A stretch of DNA of 64,000 nt from BP-133 sp040756995. GTDB taxonomy: Bacteria; Actinomycetota; Acidimicrobiia; IMCC26256; BP-133. Both the position numbers and the translations under genes were made by a program. The notes under the pieces are model-generated. The model saw only the letters and a list, made by a program, of their open reading frames with translations. It was not told the origin of the DNA and searched no databases. The stretch lies in NCBI GenBank assembly GCA_040756995.1, contig JBFLYK010000016.1, positions 62,001 through 126,000 on the forward strand, in the 5' to 3' direction. Positions 16,939 through 23,976 of the stretch are shown here, one piece after another; position 1 is the first letter of the stretch, and each line of letters begins with the position of its first letter.

Positions 16939-17309
16939 CACAGAGCCCTCCCAAGCACGGTCCCCAACCAGACGGCCGCGACACCCGCGCCCACGGACAC
17001 CAGCATGTTGGCGACGGCTAGTCCCTGAGCGCCATCTTCCCCGAGCCGCAAGGTCTCGTAGGCAAAGGTCGAGAACGTGGTGTAAGCCCCGACAAACCCA
17101 ATGGTGAGCGCGGCCCGCAGGTCCGGGTGCGGTAGGAGGCGCTCGGTGAAGAGCGTGATCAGTAGGCCGAGGAAGAAGCAGCCGCTCACATTGACGACCA
17201 GTGTTCCCCACGGAAAGGCGCCGTTCGTGCGACGGACGACCCAGCCCTCGAGGTGGTAGCGACTGATTGCTCCGGCGAAACCCGCCACTCCAATCCAGAT
17301 GGTACGCAC
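16938..17309 (-). CDS. crcB: CrcB/Fluc fluoride exporter
   Basis: 123 aa. GTG 17309 is chosen because GGAGGAGGAG ends 3 nt before it; an in-frame TTG at 17333 has no such site. There are four membrane helices. Signature segments are VAGFAGAISRY near the start, WGTLVVNVSGCFFLG (the conserved GTLxxN with Asn in the pore) and TIGFVGAYTTFSTFAYE (the conserved TTFSTF). Fluc proteins work as antiparallel dimers; a single gene here means a homodimer. The upstream fluoride riboswitch and downstream DUF190 gene fit a fluoride-induced detoxification unit. Confidence 0.93.
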   Translation of the reverse strand: MRTIWIGVAGFAGAISRYHLEGWVVRRTNGAFPWGTLVVNVSGCFFLGLLITLFTERLLPHPDLRAALTIGFVGAYTTFSTFAYETLRLGEDGAQGLAVANMLVSVGAGVAAVWLGTVLGRAL

Positions 17310-17335
17310 TGCTCCTCCTCCGCTGAGCGTCAACG

Positions 17336-17392
17336 TAGGTAGGAGCTATCAGCGGCCCGCTGGCCGCGGTTATGGCGAGCCCCATCGCCGTC
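17336..17392 (-). promoter_or_regulatory. Fluoride riboswitch (crcB motif)
   Basis: Read on the minus strand the leader contains GGCGATGGGGCTCGCC (about 17389-17374), then ATAACCGC, a GGCC...GGCC hairpin, and GCTGATAGCTCCTACC (about 17354-17339). These are the conserved blocks of the fluoride riboswitch, in the right order and spacing. It ends about 30 nt before the GTG of crcB, so fluoride binding likely opens expression of crcB and DUF190. Confidence 0.88.
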
Positions 17393-17489
17393 CCCGCGAT
17401 TCTGCCTTCTGCGGGCCCCGGCACACGTACCGGGGCGATCGCGTGAGTTCGCGGCGGCAACGCAGCGGCTCGAGGTCTCACGCTTCGTG

Positions 17490-17851
17490 ATGACCGCCAC
17501 TGGGCAGTCGCTGGCCACGGCAATTCCCGGCGACGACAGCGCCGGGTTCGATGATCTCGAGCGGAGATGGTGGGCGCGGCGTCCGCTCATGTGCCCGGAA
17601 GTCGGCCGGCTCCTGCAGCGCTACTCGATGGCGAGATCGACGAGCTGATGGCGCAGCGGATCAAACGCCATCTCGAAGACTGCCGGCGGTGCGGGATTAA
17701 GGCTGAGGCCTACTCGGCCATCAAACGGACGCTGCGCGAGCATCGACCCTCGGTCCCAGCCGACACGGTCGAGCGCCTGCGGGCCTTCGGGGAGCGTCTC
17801 GCCGCCGAGGGACTCGACGACGAATCTGCGGACGGCTCGGCCCAGGCCTGA
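17490..17851 (+). pseudogene. Frameshifted zinc-finger anti-sigma factor (paralogue of 34095-34385)
   Basis: Two overlapping frames together give one anti-sigma protein. Frame A from ATG 17490 yields ...RRWWARRPLMCPEVGRLLQRY, then runs into a wrong frame. Frame B resumes LDGEIDELMAQRIKRHLEDC and continues to the stop at 17851. The joined product aligns along its whole length with the intact protein at 34095-34385 (RWWRGQELSC, then VGKMLQTYLDGELDEL, RHLEMC). A single missing base just after 17624 (TAC TCGATGG for TAC CTCGATGG) explains the break. The zinc-binding HxxxCxxC is present in frame B (HLEDCRRC). It is either a true pseudogene or a one-base sequence error. No sigma gene precedes it, unlike the 34-kb copy. 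Confidence 0.7.
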
Positions 17852-18133
17852 TCGGCCGGGCTGCATGCCGGTTGGCCCGTGTTCGCGATGAGGAGTAGGC
17901 ATCATGGAGCGCCGGGGAATGGCGGTCGCCGCCCGCGGGTTTCCTCTCTATCGTGGATTTCGCATCACCGGCTCGGGACGGTGAACAGTTGAACGCCTCG
18001 CGCCGCCGGCACGGGTATGCCGGCTCCCTTCCCCCGCCGTGCTAGTCGCCCGCCGGCCTGGGTAGCAATCATGAGGGACCGCCACCCACTCGGAGATTCC
18101 GAACAGCGATCCTGCAGAGAAGCGGAGGCCCTT

Positions 18134-18826
18134 GTGCAAGAGATCGGCCGTCACGAACTCCAACGCCTCGTCGGGGACGACTCGGGCCAACTCGTCGAGG
18201 TCCTTCCCGCCAAGGAATACGAGAACGAGCACCTCCCCGGCGCGTTGAGCATCCCGTTGAAGCGCTTGGGCGAAGTGGCACGCAAGGAACTCGACCCCTC
18301 CCGGCCCGTCGTCGTGTACTGCTGGGACTCCCAGTGAGACATGAGTCCCCGAGCCGCGTGGCGGCTCGAGAGTCTCGGTTTCACCGATGTCTACGACTAC
18401 GTCGCCGGCAAGGCCGATTGGATGGCGGCCGGGCTTCCGACTGAAGGGGCACAAGCCGGAGCACCCCGGATCACCGCTGTCGCGCGGGGGGACGTCCCCC
18501 GCTGCAGACTTGACGAGCCGATCGGGAAGGTTGGGAACCGGATCGGAGAGTGGGACGTGTGCGTGGTCGTCAACGACCGCGACGTCGTCCTTGGCATGGT
18601 GCGGGCCGAGGCCCTGAGCCTTGACGCCGACCAATCGGTGGAGTCGGTCATGCAAGAAGGGCCGCCGACCTACCGGCCCAACCTTGGGCTGGCGGAGCTC
18701 GCCGGGCACCTGCGCCAGCGTGCGCTGCCCCGGGTGCTGGTGACGAGGTCGGACGGGACGCTCATCGGCCTCGTCCGCTTGGAGGACGTCCCCGAAGGCA
18801 ACGCCAGGCGATCTGGTGACCGCTGA
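18134..18826 (+). CDS. Rhodanese-CBS protein with in-frame TGA (candidate selenoprotein)
   Basis: Read through the TGA at 18335-18337 this is a 230-aa protein. GTG 18134 has GGAGG 6 nt upstream. Residues 1-100 are a rhodanese domain: LPAKEYENEHLPGALSIPL, then VVVYCWDSQ with C63, the expected sulfur-carrying cysteine. Next comes the in-frame TGA as codon 68, then DMSPRAAWRLESLGFTDVY and KADWMAAGLP, all uninterrupted. Relatives carry Cys at this position, to my knowledge. Residues about 120-230 form a CBS pair (VCVVVNDRDVVLGMVRAEAL, VLVTRSDGTLIGLVRLEDV), usually a ligand sensor. A hairpin suitable as a bacterial SECIS follows (18350-18368). It overlaps the next gene by 11 bp. Alternatives: a nonsense mutation or base error. 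Selenocysteine is favoured because the peroxiredoxin-like gene at 32901-33446 shows the same feature. Confidence 0.75.
18350..18368 (+). promoter_or_regulatory. Candidate SECIS hairpin in the rhodanese-CBS gene
   Basis: CGAGCCGC (18350-18357) pairs perfectly with GCGGCTCG (18361-18368) around a GTG triloop, 20 nt after the TGA. Bacterial SECIS elements are hairpins shortly downstream of UGA with a G at the start of a small loop; distance, stem length and loop G all fit. The stem also encodes a conserved RAAWR segment, so coding constraint alone could produce it. Confidence 0.45.
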
Positions 18827-19841
18827 GGCGACCGTCCCCCGACGGCGACTGGAGTTGGGTTACTGGCTCTCCAGCGAGGAGCACGGACCGGGTCACCTCG
18901 TGCGCCACGCCCAGCGGGCCGAGGAGGTGGGCTTCGCCGCGGCGGTGATCTCGGACCACTACCACCCCTGGACGGGCCGTCAGGGGCAGGCACCGTTCGT
19001 GTGGGGCGTCCTCGGGGCCATCGCCCAAGCGACAAAGATCCTGCGTAGCGGTACCGGTGTCACCGCTCCCGTCATCCGCCTCCATCCGGCCGTGGTGGCC
19101 CAGGCCGCGGCGACCGCCGCCTGCCTGGCGCCGGGGCGGTTCTTCCTCGGGGTTGGAAGCGGCGAGCGCCTCAACGAGCACGTCACCGGGCAGGCCTGGC
19201 CTGCGACTGAGGTACGGAGCGAGATGCTGGAGGAAGCGGTGGGCGTCATCCGCCGCCTCTTCGGAGGTGACGCGGTCAGTTACCGGGGCCGCCACTTCAC
19301 CGTCGAGCGGGCTCGGCTCTACACGCTCCCCGAAGAACTCCCACCCATCTATGTCGCTGGGAGCAGCCGCCGGGCGGCGGAAGCGGCCGCCCGCATCGGC
19401 GACGGCTTCATCGGCGTGACACCCGATCCCCGTCACGTGGACGCCTTCGAGGCGGGTGGCGGCATCGGCAGGCCCCGTCTCGGGCAGGTGCATGTCTGCT
19501 GGGCCCCAACGGAAGCGGAGGCCCGGACCGTGGCCCACTCGTGGTGGCCCAACGCCGCCATCCCGGGCCCGCTGCTCACCGAACTGGCCGAGCCGGAGCA
19601 CTTCGAGCAGGTTGCTCGCCTCATCACGGAAGAGGACGTAGCCAGAGTGGTTACCTGCGGACCGGACCCTGGCGAGCACCTGGCTGCTATTGCCCGCTTC
19701 GCCGCTGCAGGGTTCGACCAGATCTATGTCCACCAGGTGGGACCGGACCAAGAGGGTTTCTTCCGCTTTTACCAGCATGAGGTCCTGCCGCACCTCGGAG
19801 CCTGTCGACCGCCATCAACCAAGGAGAGCAGGCAGCCATGA
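18816..19841 (+). CDS. F420-type luciferase-like oxidoreductase
   Basis: 341 aa, GTG start overlapping the rhodanese gene by 11 bp. It is a TIM-barrel luciferase-like monooxygenase fold. LELGYWLSSEEHGPGHLVRHA at the start, FAAAVISDHYHPW, and LAPGRFFLGVGSGERLNEHV resemble the F420-dependent glucose-6-phosphate dehydrogenase family. The F420 and substrate assignments are inferred from family resemblance only. It is translationally coupled to its upstream neighbour and lies in the same operon as the radical SAM enzyme and methyltransferase, suggesting a reductive step in a modification pathway. Confidence 0.8.
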   Translation: MTAEATVPRRRLELGYWLSSEEHGPGHLVRHAQRAEEVGFAAAVISDHYHPWTGRQGQAPFVWGVLGAIAQATKILRSGTGVTAPVIRLHPAVVAQAAATAACLAPGRFFLGVGSGERLNEHVTGQAWPATEVRSEMLEEAVGVIRRLFGGDAVSYRGRHFTVERARLYTLPEELPPIYVAGSSRRAAEAAARIGDGFIGVTPDPRHVDAFEAGGGIGRPRLGQVHVCWAPTEAEARTVAHSWWPNAAIPGPLLTELAEPEHFEQVARLITEEDVARVVTCGPDPGEHLAAIARFAAAGFDQIYVHQVGPDQEGFFRFYQHEVLPHLGACRPPSTKESRQP

Positions 19842-19980
19842 ACAACGAGCCCCGTCGACCTGGGACGGTGAGGACGACGACGAGCGCTACACGTTCTGTT
19901 GCCAGGGGTGCGGTGACCGCGTCTCACCGGGCCAGGCGCTGCGCGGCGGGAAGATCATTCAGCCAACGAGAGGAATGCCC
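19838..19980 (+). pseudogene. Possible frameshifted small CCxxC metal-binding gene
   Basis: ATG 19838 has a good ribosome site (AAGGAGAG) but its frame gives an arginine-rich peptide of 47 codons. The next frame, open into the radical SAM gene, gives a sensible sequence TWDGEDDDERYTFCCQGCGD, a motif of small metal-binding domains. One inserted base near 19855 would join MNNEPR to that frame. It may therefore be a broken small metal-binding protein, or an N-terminal extension of the radical SAM protein whose start was lost. The evidence is limited to the motif and the start site. Confidence 0.3.
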
Positions 19981-21552
19981 ATGACCACGAGGGATGCCGC
20001 CGCCCCTTCACAGAAGGTGGACCGCGACGAGGTCTTCCTCGAGTACACGAAGAGCATCTGCCCGGTATGCAAGACCGTGGTCGACGGGCAGGTCAACGTG
20101 CGGGACCAGAAGGTCTTCCTGCGCAAGCGCTGCAGCGAGCACGGGACCTTCGAGGCCCTGCTGTACTCCGACGCCGAGCTGTACCTCTCGTCGGTACGGT
20201 TCAACAAGCCGGGAACCATCCCGCTTGAGACGCAGACCGAGACGAAGGACGGCTGTCCGCTGGACTGCGGGCTGTGCCCCGAGCACAAGCAGCATGCCTG
20301 CCTGGGGATCATCGAAGTGAACACGGCGTGCAACCTGGACTGCCCGATCTGCTTCGCCGATTCCGGCCACCAGCCCGACGGCTTCTCCCTCACCGTGGAG
20401 CAGGTGGAATCGGCGCTCGACGCCTTCGTCCGGGCGGAAGGCCAACCAGAGGTGGTCATGTTCTCGGGGGGTGAACCGACCATCCACCCGCAGATCCTCG
20501 ACCTCATCCGCCTGGCCAACGAGAAAGGCATCGGGCTCGTCACCCTCAACACCAACGGGATCCGCCTGGCCCACGACCGCCGCTTCGTGGTCGAGCTGGC
20601 CGCCATCGACCCCAAACCGCGGATCTACCTGCAGTTCGACGGACTCGAAGAGCGCACCCACCGCGAGATCCGGGGCCGCGACCTGCGGGCGTCCAAGCAA
20701 CAGGCTCTCGACCACTGCGCCGACGCCGGCCTGGTGGTGATCCTGGTGGCCGCCATCGAGCGGGGCCTCAACGAACACGAGATCGGCGAGATCGTCCGCT
20801 TCGGCATGGCCCACCCGGCCGTCAAGGGAGTCGCCTTCCAACCGGTTACCCACTCCGGTCGCCACATCGCGTTCGACCCGGCCAATCGCGTGACCAACGC
20901 CGACGTGATCCATGCGCTCGCCGACCAGCTCCCCGACTGGTTCGCCGTGTCGGACTTCGTGCCCGTCCCCTGCTGCTTCCCGACCTGCCGGTCGATCACC
21001 TACGCCCTCGTCGACGGCGACAACGTCGTCCCGGTCACGCGACTCCTCAACGTGGAGGACTACCTCGACTACCTCTCCAACCGGGTCATGCCCGACGCGT
21101 CGATCCGCCAGGCGCTCGAGAAGCTGTGGAGCGCATCAGCCTTCGCCGGCAGCCCGCTCACCGACGCCAAACTCGACGAGCTCGGCTGCGTGGCCTGCGG
21201 CATCGACAGCCCGGCCGTCCTCGACTCGCTGGCCGAGAAGGTGTTCATGCTCGTCATCCAGGACTTCCAGGATTCCTACACTCTGAACGTCAGGCAGCTC
21301 ATGAAATGCTGCGTCGAGGAGATCACTCCCGACGGGCGGATCATTCCCTTCTGCGCCTACAACTCGGTGGGTTACCGGGAACAGGTCCGGGCGCAGCTCT
21401 CCGGCGTGCCGGTGCCCACCATCGTGCCCAATGCCAGCGAACTGCAGCCCGTTCTGATCACCACCCGCTACGGGTCGAAGACCACTGCCAACGGCAACGG
21501 CAACGGCGGACCGGCCGGGGACGCCACCAACACCGGGAAGCGGCTCTCATGA
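19981..21552 (+). CDS. Tes/MJ0619-like radical SAM protein (COG1964)
   Basis: 523 aa from ATG 19981 (GAGAGGA upstream). An N-terminal rubredoxin-like knuckle (C27PVC30...C51SEHG) is followed by a cysteine-rich segment C92PLDCGLC99PEHKQHAC107. The radical SAM triad is C117NLDC121PIC124, and MFSGGEPTIHP follows. A C-terminal cluster region has CGI near DELGCVACG and MKCCVEEI. This order is that of COG1964, which includes archaeal tetraether synthase (Tes) and methanopterin-related MJ0619. In bacteria, Tes relatives have been tied to membrane-spanning lipids, but other members have unknown substrates. Its stop overlaps the methyltransferase start (ATGA), so the two act together. Family: confident; product: open. 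Confidence 0.85.
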   Translation: MTTRDAAAPSQKVDRDEVFLEYTKSICPVCKTVVDGQVNVRDQKVFLRKRCSEHGTFEALLYSDAELYLSSVRFNKPGTIPLETQTETKDGCPLDCGLCPEHKQHACLGIIEVNTACNLDCPICFADSGHQPDGFSLTVEQVESALDAFVRAEGQPEVVMFSGGEPTIHPQILDLIRLANEKGIGLVTLNTNGIRLAHDRRFVVELAAIDPKPRIYLQFDGLEERTHREIRGRDLRASKQQALDHCADAGLVVILVAAIERGLNEHEIGEIVRFGMAHPAVKGVAFQPVTHSGRHIAFDPANRVTNADVIHALADQLPDWFAVSDFVPVPCCFPTCRSITYALVDGDNVVPVTRLLNVEDYLDYLSNRVMPDASIRQALEKLWSASAFAGSPLTDAKLDELGCVACGIDSPAVLDSLAEKVFMLVIQDFQDSYTLNVRQLMKCCVEEITPDGRIIPFCAYNSVGYREQVRAQLSGVPVPTIVPNASELQPVLITTRYGSKTTANGNGNGGPAGDATNTGKRLS

Positions 21553-22358
21553 ACGACGATCTCCTCACTTCAGCCGGCCCCGACGCGATGAAGGCCTGCT
21601 GCGCCGCCGCCTACGAGCAGGACGTGGTCGCCCTCGTCCTCGGTGAGAGCTACCACCCTGGCGGCGTCGAGCTCACCCGCCACTTGGCGCGAAACCTCGG
21701 GCTGGGGCCGGGACAGCGGGTCCTCGACGTGGCCAGCGGCCCCGGTACTACCGCTCTTGTGCTCGCCGAAGAGTTCGGGGTCCAGGTCGACGGCGTCGAT
21801 CTCGGCGAGACCTCCGTGGCCCGGTCCCGGACCGCGGCCGCCGGGCGGGGCCTTACCGAGTCGGTCCGCTTCCATGTGGGCGACGCCGAACACCTCCCCT
21901 TCCCCGAGGCCACCTTCGATGCTGTCGTGTGCGAGTGCGCCTTCTGCACCTTCCCCACCAAGAGCCTCGCCGCCGCCGAGTTCGCCCGGGTGCTGCGCCC
22001 CGGAGGCCGCATCGGCCTGACAGACGTCACCCTCGACCCGGCCCGCCTCGACCCGCAGCTCGCCACCCTTGCCGGCTACGTCGCCTGTCTCGCCGACGCC
22101 CGCCCTGCGACCGAGTACGAAACGCTCCTGGCCGCCGCTGGCCTCTCCACCGTCGTGTCCGAACCCCACGACGAGGCGCTCGGCGCCATGATCGATCAGA
22201 TCGAGGCCCGGGTCCGGGCCATCTCCATCCTCAACCTTCCTGGCGTCACGTTCGATCTCGACGCGATCCTCGGCTACCTCGCCGCCGCTCAGGGTGCGGT
22301 CTCCAACGGCGTCGCCGGCTACCAGCTCCTCGTGGCCGAGAAACGCTCATCCCCCTGA
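21549..22358 (+). CDS. Class I SAM methyltransferase (ArsM/UbiE-like)
   Basis: 269 aa; the start overlaps the radical SAM stop by 4 bp. It has a Rossmann methyltransferase fold with motif I VLDVASGPGTTALVLAEEF, an acidic ribose-binding end of strand 2 (VDGVDLGE), VGDAEHLPFPEATFDAVVCE and VLRPGGRIGLTDV. Unusual cysteines are present at KACCAAAY near the N-terminus and at CECAFCT. Arsenite methyltransferases also use spaced cysteines, so a metalloid substrate is possible, but lipid or quinone-like substrates are equally open. It is the last gene of the rhodanese, F420-type oxidoreductase, radical SAM, methyltransferase operon. Confidence 0.85.
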   Translation: MNDDLLTSAGPDAMKACCAAAYEQDVVALVLGESYHPGGVELTRHLARNLGLGPGQRVLDVASGPGTTALVLAEEFGVQVDGVDLGETSVARSRTAAAGRGLTESVRFHVGDAEHLPFPEATFDAVVCECAFCTFPTKSLAAAEFARVLRPGGRIGLTDVTLDPARLDPQLATLAGYVACLADARPATEYETLLAAAGLSTVVSEPHDEALGAMIDQIEARVRAISILNLPGVTFDLDAILGYLAAAQGAVSNGVAGYQLLVAEKRSSP

Positions 22359-22498
22359 AGAGAGTCCGCCGACGGAATTTCCGGCCGATCGGCCCGGACC
22401 CGAACGCCCTGGCCCAGGACGGGTCTGTGCGACGAACATCCCGGGTGTACGACGGGGGACCGAAACCATCGTGGCGCACAACGCCGACGACCACACCT

Positions 22499-22790
22499 TC
22501 ACGTACGAAGGCCGACGCTCTCCGTCCTCCATCCTCGGACGATGCGCTGGAGGACCAATGGGAACGCGGCCTGCATGGCAGCAGCGAAGAGCCGACCCTG
22601 TAGCCCGGCGCGGGGTTGTAGGAGGAAGTCCATACCCGCGGTCGAGTGGTCAGGGCCATTGGGTTCGACCCACCACGAGCCGCGCCTGACCTGCAATGGG
22701 TAGGGATAGCCGTCGGTGTGGACGTCGACGTCGAAGCGATGACCGTCATCCCGGCGACCTGGCCGGACTCGCCGTCTTGTCCATCGTTGT
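22499..22790 (-). pseudogene. Possible SRPBCC/polyketide-cyclase gene fragment
   Basis: On the minus strand one open frame reads GHRFDVDVHTDGYPYPLQV and then RRGSWWVEPNGPDHSTAGMD, followed by a helical tail (GRLFAAAMQAAFPLVLQRIV). The strand-then-long-helix pattern resembles the C-terminal half of START/SRPBCC domains. There is no proper start codon and a TGA lies just upstream near 22785, so only a 3' remnant would be present. Confidence 0.25.
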
Positions 22791-22796
22791 CATCCG

Positions 22797-22982
22797 GTGG
22801 CGACGTCGCCTCCGTCACGAAGCGCTCTGTGCCTGTTCTGCATCGGGGTGGTCCTCATCCTCGATCCTGACTGGCCGCTGCGCCTGCCGGGCCTTCTGTG
22901 GTGGTCGGCCATCGTCGCCTCCGTTGCCATCTACCTCGTCGTTCGCTACAGGCGTCTTCGCCGTGCGTCGGGGGCGCCGTAG
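22797..22982 (+). CDS. Small two-helix membrane peptide
   Basis: 61 aa from GTG 22797, with two hydrophobic segments (ALCLFCIGVVLIL and LLWWSAIVASVAIYLVV) and a basic tail (RYRRLRRASG). This composition is hard to get by chance in GC-rich DNA. There is no clear ribosome site. A preceding frame also encodes a hydrophobic run (LAGLAVLSIVVIRW), so a longer protein broken by a frameshift is possible. Confidence 0.35.
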   Translation: MATSPPSRSALCLFCIGVVLILDPDWPLRLPGLLWWSAIVASVAIYLVVRYRRLRRASGAP

Positions 22983-23102
22983 TGAAGACCCATTCAGTGA
23001 TGCCGATCAGATTGGCCATTGCATCGTTCCAGGTGGAATTCCGTTGATCGTCCGTGCAGGTTCCCGGAATCCATCTCGAGGGATCTGGGTTTCCCTCGTG
23101 TC

Positions 23103-23858
23103 ATGCGTTCTCGTGCTCACCAGCGCCTGGGCCGTGCGGTCACTCGCTATGCCGACGGCGAACTCGATGCCGTCGCCGTCCGCACGCTGGAAGCCCATCT
23201 CCTCGAATGCGAGTCATGCCGCCAAGAGCTCGCCACCGTCCGTGCCATCAAAGCGTCGCTGCGGCGAATCGGTAACGTGGAGCCACCCACGTTGGCGGCC
23301 ACCCGCCTCCGGCGGTGGGTTGAGCACCCGGCGGGGCTCTGTGGAAAGCCGTGGTCACCTGCGCACGATCGCGTTGGGATCCTTGCCGGATCGAAGAGGT
23401 ACCGCCGGCGCGTCCAGGTCGGGGCCCTTGCGGTGGTTGTTGCCGTCATCGCCGCCACCGGGGCATGGTTCCTCCGTCGCCAGAGCGCAGTGGAACCGGG
23501 CCCGGTGAGGGCCCTCGTTGAACTGGCGCGCATTGGGCCTCCCATATCCCCCGCGGCGGAAAACGGTCAGAACGGCGATCCGCTTCCCCCGGCCCACATG
23601 GTCGAACTCGGGGGGCGCACGGTGTCCCTGATCCGCTACCGCGTCGACGGACGCGAGGTGCTCATTGCCGCCTCGGACCGGGCGTTCGCCATGCCCGCTG
23701 ACGCCCGCCCGGTGAGTGACGAGCGGGATGCGCCTTGGCTGGCCAGCCGGGGCGATGTGAATCTGGCGTGCCTCAGCCAACCTGTCCATCGGCTGGTCGT
23801 CGGTGCCCTCCCGCCGGAGCGGCTCCTTGAGATCGGTCGGAGGTTGCCTGATGGCTGA
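23103..23858 (+). CDS. Membrane-anchored zinc-finger anti-sigma-like protein
   Basis: 251 aa from ATG 23103 (MRSRAHQRLG); an upstream in-frame ATG at 23019 is possible. Residues about 8-55 are a zf-HC2 domain (RYADGELDAVAVRTLEAHLL, then ECESCRQEL, the HxxxCxxC). A basic region and one membrane helix near residues 100-120 (ALAVVVAVIAATGAWFL) lead to an extracytoplasmic domain of about 120 residues. This is the layout of membrane-bound anti-sigma factors that hold an ECF sigma at the membrane. Unusually, no sigma gene is adjacent, so its partner is elsewhere, or it is one of the sigma factors at 33508 or 39293. Confidence 0.65.
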   Translation: MRSRAHQRLGRAVTRYADGELDAVAVRTLEAHLLECESCRQELATVRAIKASLRRIGNVEPPTLAATRLRRWVEHPAGLCGKPWSPAHDRVGILAGSKRYRRRVQVGALAVVVAVIAATGAWFLRRQSAVEPGPVRALVELARIGPPISPAAENGQNGDPLPPAHMVELGGRTVSLIRYRVDGREVLIAASDRAFAMPADARPVSDERDAPWLASRGDVNLACLSQPVHRLVVGALPPERLLEIGRRLPDG

Positions 23859-23976
23859 CAGGTCAACGGTCCGCGCCACGAGCCGGAAGTGGTCACCGGC
23901 TCGCACGTGGTGTCCCGGAGCGCCGGGGCTTGGCGGCGGACTGAGTCGGGTGGCGTTCCTCGCCGGTTTCCATGCG

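Larger units (their letters stand above)
22359..23102. other. 744-bp stretch with no convincing intact gene
   Basis: Neither strand carries a reading frame with convincing protein features across this gap. Two weak candidates are listed separately: a minus-strand SRPBCC-like fragment at 22499-22790 and a small plus-strand membrane peptide at 22797-22982. The disrupted coding-like signal in several frames suggests decayed sequence. Confidence 0.5.

Noticed and set aside
16938..17333. Longer crcB from the TTG at 17333
   Set aside because: GGAGGAGGAG directly precedes GTG 17309, whereas the TTG start has no ribosome site and would extend into the riboswitch.
18341..18826. A separate gene starting at ATG 18341 (CBS protein)
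   Set aside because: The sequence upstream in the same frame is a clear rhodanese domain, and the segment after the TGA starts in mid-domain; a single gene read through the TGA explains both.
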